Below, piece after piece: positions 30,760 through 39,524 of a stretch of 64,000 nucleotides of DNA. How positions within the stretch are numbered: the stretch's first letter is position 1; every line of letters begins with the position of its first letter. Origin of the DNA: an uncultured Clostridia bacterium (GTDB taxonomy: Bacteria; Bacillota; Clostridia; UBA1381); NCBI GenBank assembly GCA_947626075.1, contig CANQQW010000002.1, positions 1-64,000 of the forward strand. Direction: 5' to 3'. The translations under genes were made by a program, and so were the position numbers. The notes under the pieces were generated by a model. It was not told the origin of the DNA, ran no database searches, and saw nothing but the letters and a program-made list of their open reading frames with translations.

Positions 30760-31037
30760 GCTTGAAGCATTTTCTTTATCATTTTTACGTCAAACTCGAG
30801 AACGCCTACGCGTTCCTCCACGTCCTTGGCAACCATAACATTTTTAGCCAAATCAGTGTGATTCTCAAGAAGCAGCTGAACCTTTGGGGCAATATCCGTT
30901 TCAACAAGATATGCCGTTTTCTTCAACGCTTCTATATCGCTTTGCATGGTATCCATTTTACTTTCCATGGAATCCATTCTATTTTCCATGGAATCCATTT
31001 TCGAGACCAATAATTCAAGTATTTCTCTGTCAGTCAT
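30744..31037 (-). CDS. Short coiled-coil protein of unknown function
   Basis: Heptad-like SMENRMDSMESKMDTMQSDIEALK. Confidence 0.65.
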   Translation of the reverse strand: MTDREILELLVSKMDSMENRMDSMESKMDTMQSDIEALKKTAYLVETDIAPKVQLLLENHTDLAKNVMVAKDVEERVGVLEFDVKMIKKMLQAKAGA

Positions 31038-31143
31038 AATATCACCGCCTTATTATGGATATATTATCACATTTTGTTTGTAATTTCAAGATATTTTTTC
31101 GTCGGAAAAGGGCTGTAACGGTTCGCGTCTTACCGTCCAAGCA

Positions 31144-32100
31144 TCATTTCTTTTTCCTAAACGTGAATATTTTCATAAACACAAACGTTACAGGTACGCC
31201 GATAATTGCAGCGAGCGCGTATGCGATAATACTCGGACCGTGGATAAAGCGGTCGAACAGCCATACTATGACTGTCTGTATAATGAAATTCGGTATATAC
31301 GATATGAAGAATTTCACAAATTTTACAAAGCTCAGTTTTTCCTTGAATGTGACAAAGCTGTTTAAGATATACGAAACCACGTTCGAGGTTATATACCCCG
31401 GGAAGAACGCGAGCGTTGTGTCGGGTATAAAGAGCGAGTAAATCGTCGAAAAAATTACGTTGCTCAAAGTGTTTATAACGCCGACAATAAGAAACGCCAA
31501 AAATTCCCGCGTGAAAAACATCTTTAATTTTGACGGCTTATACTCGTCCCACGGCAAAACAGCGTCTCTTCGCACGATATACGCCGTGTCGGCGATTTCG
31601 GCAAGCGGCGCGTCGGAAAGGGAGTCGGAGTAAAATTCCTCGCAGTGCGCGTCGGGCATAGCCTTGTTAAGACGCGCGACCTTTTCTTCGCCGTGACAGT
31701 TTACTCCCGTATATTTTCCGTCATGCTTATTCACTTTTGAGGCGATAAGATTTTTTATGCCGAGCCTCGCGCATATCGGTGAAAGCAGAAATTCGGGCGA
31801 CGCGGAAATTATTACGTCGTCCTCTTTTTGTCTGTCCTTGTACCATTTCTTTATGTTATTCTCATGTTTATTCCAAAAATCGTCCGTCGCCGCGTCAATG
31901 TCGGGAACGCGTCTTAAAAAGCGGTACATGGTTTGCTTGAAGCGCGTCTTTGTCACAACGCCCAGTATATACAGAAAAAAAGTCCACGCCATACGCGGCA
32001 CGTCAAGAAGTATTTTCGGGTATTTTTTGAGACAGTAAAAGTAAAAATCTCTTGTACTGTCGCCGTTATAAATCGTTTCGTCAAAATCGTATATATTCAC
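31144..32100 (-). CDS. HAD-IB phosphatase fused to GtrA-like membrane domain
   Basis: MNIYDFDETIYNGDST and YSDSLSDAPL HAD motifs; C-terminal 4-TM GtrA-like region (FLIVGVINTLSNVIFSTIYSL). Confidence 0.85.
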   Translation of the reverse strand: MNIYDFDETIYNGDSTRDFYFYCLKKYPKILLDVPRMAWTFFLYILGVVTKTRFKQTMYRFLRRVPDIDAATDDFWNKHENNIKKWYKDRQKEDDVIISASPEFLLSPICARLGIKNLIASKVNKHDGKYTGVNCHGEEKVARLNKAMPDAHCEEFYSDSLSDAPLAEIADTAYIVRRDAVLPWDEYKPSKLKMFFTREFLAFLIVGVINTLSNVIFSTIYSLFIPDTTLAFFPGYITSNVVSYILNSFVTFKEKLSFVKFVKFFISYIPNFIIQTVIVWLFDRFIHGPSIIAYALAAIIGVPVTFVFMKIFTFRKKK

Positions 32101-32132
32101 GGTAACATAGCCTTTCCCCCGCTTTGCGGGAT

Positions 32133-32600
32133 TTATTTAATCAGCGCGACGGCTAAAGCGGATATGCCCTCGCCTCTGCCCTCGAAGCCGAGTTTCTCTG
32201 TAGTGGTGGCTTTAACGCTCACCGCGTCTATGTCTATTGCCAAATCTGAGGCGATATTTTGCCTCATTTGTTCAATATAAGGCGACATTTTGGGCTTTTG
32301 CGCTATTATTGTGAGGTCTATATTTTCCAAAATGTACCCCTTTTTTGTTATTTTTTGCACTATTTCGCGCAAAAGCATACGGCTCGACGCGCCCTTGTAA
32401 CGCTCGTCGGTATCGGGGAAGTGTTTTCCGATGTCTCCCATAGCCGCCGCGCCGAGTATCGCGTCCGAAAGCGCGTGCAGCGCCACGTCCGCGTCGCTGT
32501 GTCCCAAAAGTCCTTTTTCGTACGGTATCTTGACGCCGCATATTATGCAGTCGCGTCCCTCGACGAGTCTGTGTACGTCGTAGCCCTGTCCTATTCGCAT
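32133..32600 (-). CDS. ispF: 2-C-methyl-D-erythritol 2,4-cyclodiphosphate synthase
   Basis: [43 protein letters not shown]. Confidence 0.97.
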   Translation of the reverse strand: MRIGQGYDVHRLVEGRDCIICGVKIPYEKGLLGHSDADVALHALSDAILGAAAMGDIGKHFPDTDERYKGASSRMLLREIVQKITKKGYILENIDLTIIAQKPKMSPYIEQMRQNIASDLAIDIDAVSVKATTTEKLGFEGRGEGISALAVALIK

Positions 32601-33277
32601 ATTTCACCGCGCCTTTCAAGTATTCTTTCGGCTGTAATCATATCCTCGGGAGTTGTGATTTTTATATTATCATAGCTGCCCTCGCTTATCCTTACCTTTA
32701 CTCCGTACCTTTCGGCAATCATACAGTCATCCGCAGCATTAAAATCCTCGTCCGCCGCTCTTTTGTGGAGCGCAAGTATTTCGTCAAGGCGGAACGTCTG
32801 CGGAGTTTGTATAAGGTACGTGGTTTCCCTGTCCAACGTACCGTCTATAAATCCGCCGCGCCCGATTTTTAAAGTGTCCTTGCATTTTACTCCCGCGGCC
32901 GCCGCGCCGTATCGTATACAGGCTTCTATCGAAGCGTTAATTTCACTGTCCGTCACGAGTGCTCTCGCGCCGTCGTGAATAAGGACTATATCGCCGTCCG
33001 CCGCCATAAGACCGTTCATGACAGATTGCCGGCGCGTTTCGCCGCCCTCCACGATGCGTTTTACTTTCGTAACGGCGCCGCTTATAATTCTTTCACAGTC
33101 TTTAATATCGTTTTTAGCCGCGACAAGGATCATATCGTCTATTTTTTTATTGCGTTCAAACGCGTTAAGCGTGTAGTACAGTATTTCCTTATCACCTATT
33201 TTTAAAAGCAGCTTATTTTTGTCCGCGCCCATGCGCGTACCCTTGCCGCCCGCGACAATTACAGCCGTAATCTTCAT
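32591..33277 (-). CDS. ispD: 2-C-methyl-D-erythritol 4-phosphate cytidylyltransferase
   Basis: [36 protein letters not shown]; start placed at MKITAVIV. Confidence 0.95.
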   Translation of the reverse strand: MKITAVIVAGGKGTRMGADKNKLLLKIGDKEILYYTLNAFERNKKIDDMILVAAKNDIKDCERIISGAVTKVKRIVEGGETRRQSVMNGLMAADGDIVLIHDGARALVTDSEINASIEACIRYGAAAAGVKCKDTLKIGRGGFIDGTLDRETTYLIQTPQTFRLDEILALHKRAADEDFNAADDCMIAERYGVKVRISEGSYDNIKITTPEDMITAERILERRGEICE

Positions 33278-33348
33278 ATTATCCTCCGTTCCGCGGCGTA
33301 TGTCCGAAAAAGAAACGAGCACATTCCACTTATGAAATGTGCCGTTTT

Positions 33349-33834
33349 CTAAACCAGTGCTTCCACCGTATCGTTCATGATGCTCTCAATATCGCTTATA
33401 TCCGCAACCTCCGAAAGTACCAGCTCGCTCACGACAATTTGTTTCGCGCTGCCGAGCGTTTTTCTCTCGCTTGTGGAAAGACCTTTTAGCTTGTCACGGT
33501 ACATAAGCTCCTTAACAACAAGAAGTACCTGATAAATATCTCCCGATTTTACCTTTACAAGGTTATCCCTCTGACGCTTATTCCAGTTGTTATCGTCCTC
33601 AACCTCCGCGTCACGGAAGCATTGAAGCACTTTCCGCGCCTCCTGCTTGTCTATAATCGGGCGGATACCTATGCTGTCGACGCTCTCGATAGGAACATTT
33701 GTGACCATGTTTCCTATGGCGAATCTGACAACGTAATATTTACGTTTTTTGCCGACAACTTCCATTTCTTTGATTTCTTCTATTGTACCGGCACCATGCA
33801 TGGGGTGTACAACCTTATCGCCGACGCAATACAT
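33349..33834 (-). CDS. CarD family transcriptional regulator
   Basis: VGDKVVHPMHGAGTIEEIKEMEV...YYVVRFAIGNMVTNVPIE. Confidence 0.9.
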   Translation of the reverse strand: MYCVGDKVVHPMHGAGTIEEIKEMEVVGKKRKYYVVRFAIGNMVTNVPIESVDSIGIRPIIDKQEARKVLQCFRDAEVEDDNNWNKRQRDNLVKVKSGDIYQVLLVVKELMYRDKLKGLSTSERKTLGSAKQIVVSELVLSEVADISDIESIMNDTVEALV

Positions 33835-34081
33835 TTTTTACCGCCTTTCCGTCTGAACATATATCTTCTTAATATGTTTATTATAGCACATTTTTACTCA
33901 AAAGTCAAACCTTTGAACGGCTTAAAATGCAGTTTTTTACAGCTTTTTTTTGCAAAATTAACGGATTTTTTACGCAAAAATGTTTTTTGGGCGCCTTAAC
34001 GGCAGCCTTTTTTTACGCCGCGCCGTAAAAAATGTTTAAAAGCGCCCGTAATCATTTCAAACTAAACATATTTAAGGAATA

Positions 34082-34114
34082 AAATATCGCGGAGCATAAC
34101 ACTCCGCGATATTT
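34082..34114. terminator. 13-bp perfect stem terminator after SipL-like gene
   Basis: aaatatcgcggag-cataaca-ctccgcgatattt with T-runs on both strands. Confidence 0.85.
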
Positions 34115-34116
34115 TT

Positions 34117-35673
34117 TTATATTCCGGGTATAAAAAGTCTCTCCCCCTCTTCAGGTTTATCATCCTCGGTCATATTATTAAACTTCAGTATCTCGTCGCG
34201 CGGGACGGCATAGCGTTTCGCCACCTCCCACAAATTGTCGCCGCGCTGTACAAAGTAAATAACTATTCCTTTCTTTTCTTTCTGCTCCGGCTCCTCCGTC
34301 ACAACATCGTTTATAAGCTCTATCTTACGCTTTCTGATTATATTGGCGTTCAGCGCGAGTATGCATCTGAGCTCGATTTCCCCGGCGACATTTAAATTGT
34401 ACGCGGTATGCTTTACCTCCGCCTTTATCTCCGGCACAAGGTCCTCGTCCGCGCTTTCGCAGTCCATGAGATAACTGAACGGGATCTCCTTTTTCATGCT
34501 GTACACCGGCGTTTCGGCGCTGTCGGTAAGGTAGAGTATATACGCCTCAATAGTTCCCTCGGTCACAAGTCTGCCGTTCGTGAGCTGCGCCTTGGTTATG
34601 TACGGACGGGTTATGACATCGTAAATGCCCGATATGCCCGGAGCGCCCTGCGCCGTTTCAACCATTTCGCGTATCGTGTTCTGCGTAAACGGACGCGAAA
34701 CGATTTCCTCAAGCTCTACCTCCTCCTTTAAAAGCTCGGTTTTCATAAACGGCTCGTAGCAATCGCAAATCATATCAATGGACACGTTCTCCGTAGCCTT
34801 AATGCGTACCGCGACGGTTATTTCAAGGTCCACTATGCGTCTGTCGCCGTCGTTATCCTCCCGGACGTCATAGCGTATTTCGGATATTGAGTAGTCGATA
34901 TCGCATATGGTTTCATCGCCCGCGTCGTCGCACTCAAACACCTCGGTAAAGGGTATTTCCGTCTCCATGGACTGTACCTTGCAATCGGGGTCGGTATACA
35001 GTACCGACACGTTTACCGCGCCTTTGGCGACGATTTTACCCGGTATACTCTTATACTCCGTATCGGTAACGCGCGCGTCAACCTTAAGTATCTCGTTTAT
35101 CGACGCGTGACCGCCCGGCACCTGAGTGCTCTCTTTCAGAACAAAATCGGTCTCGGACAAATCCACGCAGTTTTGCAGCCTCACGTTCTCCCTCAAAAGC
35201 TCCGCGCTGCCGCTGTCCGACGCTTCAACGGCTATTTCGAGATTTTTCTCCGCTATTATTTCATAGTCCACTCCGATATTTACCTTGACGCGCAGCTTAC
35301 GGCTGTTTATAAGCGAAAACTCGGCTCGCTCCACATTTGAAGCGACGTCCGCCGTCATTCCGGGGCGTATATCCTGACTGTCCACATTTTGCGTAAAGTC
35401 AAACGAGGTTATGATACTCTTTATTTTTTCTCTCTCGCTGTCGGGTATGTACAAAATTTTCAGGTCTACCCTGCCGCTTATAACCGTCCTGCCCTCGGTG
35501 ATTTCCTTGCCGGTCACGCACGATGACGCGTCGAGCTGTAATATCTTCAATATATCGGGATTTACATCGGGAACAATTATATCCTCGTCCACAAGAACCT
35601 GCGTGCCGCCTTTGCAGCTCACCTGCTTAACTGTCACATTCTCTTTTACCAATTCCATAACTTTATCCTCCAA
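34117..35673 (-). CDS. DUF3794 (SPOCS) + LysM domain protein, SipL-like
   Basis: Repeated SPOCS-like domains and C-terminal YFVQRGDNLWEVAKRYAVPRDEILKFNN LysM. Confidence 0.88.
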   Translation of the reverse strand: MEDKVMELVKENVTVKQVSCKGGTQVLVDEDIIVPDVNPDILKILQLDASSCVTGKEITEGRTVISGRVDLKILYIPDSEREKIKSIITSFDFTQNVDSQDIRPGMTADVASNVERAEFSLINSRKLRVKVNIGVDYEIIAEKNLEIAVEASDSGSAELLRENVRLQNCVDLSETDFVLKESTQVPGGHASINEILKVDARVTDTEYKSIPGKIVAKGAVNVSVLYTDPDCKVQSMETEIPFTEVFECDDAGDETICDIDYSISEIRYDVREDNDGDRRIVDLEITVAVRIKATENVSIDMICDCYEPFMKTELLKEEVELEEIVSRPFTQNTIREMVETAQGAPGISGIYDVITRPYITKAQLTNGRLVTEGTIEAYILYLTDSAETPVYSMKKEIPFSYLMDCESADEDLVPEIKAEVKHTAYNLNVAGEIELRCILALNANIIRKRKIELINDVVTEEPEQKEKKGIVIYFVQRGDNLWEVAKRYAVPRDEILKFNNMTEDDKPEEGERLFIPGI

Positions 35674-35690
35674 AAATATAAAAATAAAAA

Positions 35691-35718
35691 AATTCTCATA
35701 GTATAGACTATGAGAATT
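35691..35718 (-). terminator. Terminator after rhaB
   Basis: aattctcatagt/actatgagaatt 12-bp dyad with T-run on the minus strand. Confidence 0.8.
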
Positions 35719-35737
35719 TTTACGGATTATTACTTAA

Positions 35738-37225
35738 TCACGCCTTTTTTATGATTTCTTTCCACCTGTTATACGCATCGTCCCATGCCTCGCTGTCCTG
35801 CGGCTCGTAGGTGGCGATGTCGAAGGAGTTCCTTACTACCTTTCGTCCCTCGTTTATGTCCTTGATCGCGCCCATAGCCATAGCCTGAACGATCACGTTG
35901 CCGATACTCGTCGCCTCAACGGGTCCCGTGCTTACCGTTCTCTTTGTGGCGTTCGCGGTGAACTGGCAAATCATCTTGTCCTTAATGCCGCCGCCCACGA
36001 TATTAACGACGTTGTACTTATTGCCCGTAACGGCTTCCATGCCCTCGACCGTCTGACGGTACTTAAACGCGAGGCTCTGTGCGATACATCTTACGACATC
36101 GCCCTTTGTCTCCGGCACTTTCTGCCCCGTCTTTGCGCAGTAATCCTTAATGCGCTTGGGCATATTGCCCGGCGTCTGGAACGCGGGGTAGTCGGGGTCT
36201 ATAAGGCTCGCGAACGGCTCGGCGGCGTTTGCCTGTCTTTCAAGCTCGTCGAAGCTCAAAAGCTCGCCCTCTCTGTCCCACTGACGGCGGCTCTCCTGAA
36301 TGAGCCACAGTCCCATTATATTTTTAAGGAAGCGTATCGTCTTGCTCACGCCGCCCTCGTTTGTGAAGTTATACTCGAACGCGCCTTCGGACGTGTTGGG
36401 CTTATCAAGCTCCACGCCCATAAGCGACCATGTGCCTGAGGAAATATATATAAAGTCTTTCTTGTCAACGACAGGCACGGACGCTACCGCGCTGCCCGTA
36501 TCGTGCGACGCGACGGCGACAACGGGAACCTCGGCTATGCCCAGCTCCTCCGCAAGCTCCTTTTTAACGGTTCCGACAATTTCTCCGGGGAAGATGACCT
36601 CGGTCAGAATATCTGTCGGGATACCCATTTTTTCAAGCATATCGTACGACCACTCGTACCTTTCGCTGTTATAGAACTGCGTTGTGGACGCGTTTGTGTA
36701 CTCCGTCTTTTTAACGCCGGTGAGGAAGAAGTTAAAGAGGTCGGGCATCATAAGCATTGTTTTTGCGTTTTTGAGCGACGTGCTGCCGGAAAGCTTTTCG
36801 GAAAGAAGCTGATAGAGCGTGTTGAACCAGTTGAACGCTATACCCGTCTCCTTAAATATCTCCTCTTTCGGTACAAGCTTAAACGCCTCGTCGTACATGC
36901 CCTCGGTGCGCGTGTCGCGGTAGTGGTAGGGATTGCCCAGAAGCTTGTCATGCTCGTCCAAAAGACCGTAGTCGACCGCCCATGTGTCGATACCGATACA
37001 GTCTATGTCGCGGTCGCCGGAGTTCGCGCACTTTAAAATGCCCTGTTTAATCTCGAAAAACAGCCTTAAAACGTCCCAATGCAAATCGCCGTTGATGTTT
37101 ACGGGGTCGTTTGAGAAACGGTGCTTTTCCTCCAATGTTATCTTCTCACCGTCAAACTTCGCCAGCATGGCTCTGCCGGACGAGGCTCCGAAGTCGAATG
37201 CCAAAAATTTGTATGTCTTGCCCAT
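35738..37225 (-). CDS. rhaB: Rhamnulokinase (FGGY family)
   Basis: FDFGASSGRAMLAKFDG; ISSGTWSLMGVE; NIVGGGIKDKMICQFTAN. Confidence 0.9.
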   Translation of the reverse strand: MGKTYKFLAFDFGASSGRAMLAKFDGEKITLEEKHRFSNDPVNINGDLHWDVLRLFFEIKQGILKCANSGDRDIDCIGIDTWAVDYGLLDEHDKLLGNPYHYRDTRTEGMYDEAFKLVPKEEIFKETGIAFNWFNTLYQLLSEKLSGSTSLKNAKTMLMMPDLFNFFLTGVKKTEYTNASTTQFYNSERYEWSYDMLEKMGIPTDILTEVIFPGEIVGTVKKELAEELGIAEVPVVAVASHDTGSAVASVPVVDKKDFIYISSGTWSLMGVELDKPNTSEGAFEYNFTNEGGVSKTIRFLKNIMGLWLIQESRRQWDREGELLSFDELERQANAAEPFASLIDPDYPAFQTPGNMPKRIKDYCAKTGQKVPETKGDVVRCIAQSLAFKYRQTVEGMEAVTGNKYNVVNIVGGGIKDKMICQFTANATKRTVSTGPVEATSIGNVIVQAMAMGAIKDINEGRKVVRNSFDIATYEPQDSEAWDDAYNRWKEIIKKA

Positions 37226-37393
37226 AATACACTCCTCTTTTCTTTTAATATAATCAATAAATTAATTGTATCATAGCATGATAAAATTGTCAATATTATA
37301 CAATGAGAAATAAAAGTTTTTAAAGACATAAACGCAAAAAGAACCGCCGGCACAGCCGACGGTTCGATTTATAATTTTTATTTTTTATACCGA

Positions 37394-39418
37394 TTACGCG
37401 ATATTCTGCGAATCGTAGTGGTCAAGCGTGTTTCTGATATTTGAAAGTCTTGTGTCTACGTCTATAAGACCCTCGTCATCATAAGCGCTTGTGGCTTTGA
37501 GCATAATATCCGTGTACCATGCGCCCGCGGGGAGGTCTACGAAGTAGTATGTCTCAGCCGTGACGGTCGAGCCGTCCTGAGCGGTAAGACCCATGTCGTT
37601 TCTGCCGATAATATTGTTGAACATTGAGCAGAACTCGGCTCTGTTCATGATCTCATCGGGGCGGAACTCTGTTTCGCTGTCACCGTGCATGTAGCCGTAA
37701 GCGTTCATTATCTCGATATACTGCTTATACGGGCTGTTTGCGATGTCGGCAAACGATGTTTCGGTCGTTTCGGTAAGGTTCAAGCCGCAAACAACGAGCT
37801 TTGCAACCTCGCCTCTCGTTACGGGACCGATGTCAACGGACTCAACGCCGTCGAACGTACCCTTGCTCGCGAGGTACGCGAGACCTCTCTCGTACCATGC
37901 GCCCGCGTGCTGCGTCATATTCGGCGTAAGCGGGTAGTCCGCGTCTTTCGTGTCATAGCTCTGATCGATCATTCTCATAATCATAGCCGCAACCTGTTCT
38001 CTCGTTACAGCGTCCTCGGGAGCCATTCTTACCTCAATATCCCAAGCGGTGTGACCGCCCTCTTCATCATCGACCCAAATCTGCTGGATTTTGTCCGGCT
38101 CATAGCCGAAGATATAAGCGTATCCGCCTGTAAGCTCAAGGGGCTCGCCTGTCGGAAGCGGCTCAAGCGTCGGCTCGGGAGTCGGCTCAACAGTGGGTTC
38201 GGGAGTTACTTCGGGGGTAGGCTCGGGAGTAACCTCTGACTTTGCGGCAGCCGTATCAGCCTTGTAAATAATCTGACCCGCGCCGTTTATTGTGAGCGTG
38301 TTTGTGATTACCTGACCGAGAATCGTCGATGAACCTGAAACAAGCGTGTCGGCATTGGGAGCAACTACCTTGCCCTCAATATACGTGCCTGCGCCGTCAG
38401 TTTCGACGGTCTTTGCACCTGTCTCGATGTTACCCTTGATTCTCGCGGTGCCGCCTACCTTTAAGGTATCGGCGTTCGAGTAAACGTTGGCAGCCATTCT
38501 GCCGCCGTTCAATACAACCTCGTCACCCGCCTTACCGATATAAAGGTTTACGTTCGTCGCGCCGAAAGCGTCAAAGAAGTCCTGTACGGGATCCTTCGGC
38601 TGCCATGACGGGGGTTCCTTGTAGTTGTACTGACCGTCCCACAGACCGGGGAGCGACCACATATTAATGTCCTCGTTGTGTATCGTAACGTTGAAGTTAC
38701 CGAATATAGTCGAGTTATTAATATAGAGGTTTACCTTATTATTGCCTCTTACGGTGATTTCGGGGCTGTTGCCGGGGTTGAAATTATCAACAACGATTGT
38801 TACGTCGCCCGCAGTTGTGTCAATGATTAAACCTGCGCCGGTAAGTTCAAGTGTACCGAAGTGCGTATCCTTGTCAACCGTTATGGGAGCGGGTCCCCAC
38901 TGATTGGCAATCTGATTATCAACAGTGTTCGCTATCTCGGGTACCTCGTACGGCGTGTAAGCGTAGTCAAAGCTTGTTTCCGTGTCGAGAATTGCGCCCT
39001 CGTACTGAAGCGTCGTGCTGTAAGCGTTAGTCGTCATCTGGTGATCGTCGTCAACGTGGATATAGCCTAAGCGGTACTGATCCTCCGTAGCGCCGTCGCC
39101 GGGGGTCTTGTAGTCCCACATACCCTTTACGCCCGAAACAAACAGACCGTCAACCTTATTGCCGCCGCCGTTTCCGACATAAACAGTGTCGTTTGAGTAA
39201 ACGCTGCCCTTGATATACATCGCGTCGCCCACAATGTCAACCTTGCCGTTTGCGATTACCGCGAGGTTGATCTCGCCGTCGGGGTCGTCGGACGTGCAGC
39301 CTACGCTCTCGTAGGGCTGACCGTCGTACGCGGACGGCGCAGCCGCGAATGCGGGTACTGCCGCTGCCGCAAGCATCGCGCTTGATAACAGAAGCGCAAT
39401 TAATTTTTTCGTTTTCAT
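37394..39418 (-). CDS. Secreted S-layer-homology domain protein with beta-helix-like N-terminal region
   Basis: Signal peptide MKTKKLIALLLSSAMLAAAAVPAFA; TPEPTPEVTPEPTVEPTPEP linker; SLH-like ADYPLTPNMTQHAGAWYERGLAYLASKG and RPDEIMNRAEFCSMF. Confidence 0.85.
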   Translation of the reverse strand: MKTKKLIALLLSSAMLAAAAVPAFAAAPSAYDGQPYESVGCTSDDPDGEINLAVIANGKVDIVGDAMYIKGSVYSNDTVYVGNGGGNKVDGLFVSGVKGMWDYKTPGDGATEDQYRLGYIHVDDDHQMTTNAYSTTLQYEGAILDTETSFDYAYTPYEVPEIANTVDNQIANQWGPAPITVDKDTHFGTLELTGAGLIIDTTAGDVTIVVDNFNPGNSPEITVRGNNKVNLYINNSTIFGNFNVTIHNEDINMWSLPGLWDGQYNYKEPPSWQPKDPVQDFFDAFGATNVNLYIGKAGDEVVLNGGRMAANVYSNADTLKVGGTARIKGNIETGAKTVETDGAGTYIEGKVVAPNADTLVSGSSTILGQVITNTLTINGAGQIIYKADTAAAKSEVTPEPTPEVTPEPTVEPTPEPTLEPLPTGEPLELTGGYAYIFGYEPDKIQQIWVDDEEGGHTAWDIEVRMAPEDAVTREQVAAMIMRMIDQSYDTKDADYPLTPNMTQHAGAWYERGLAYLASKGTFDGVESVDIGPVTRGEVAKLVVCGLNLTETTETSFADIANSPYKQYIEIMNAYGYMHGDSETEFRPDEIMNRAEFCSMFNNIIGRNDMGLTAQDGSTVTAETYYFVDLPAGAWYTDIMLKATSAYDDEGLIDVDTRLSNIRNTLDHYDSQNIA

Positions 39419-39524
39419 TGTTTTTCCTCTCTTTCTGAAAACTCCGTACAAATATTGTTACTAATAATTGTATTATAACATTGTGAATATAAGGTGTCAA
39501 GCATATTACCAATATTTTTCTTTT

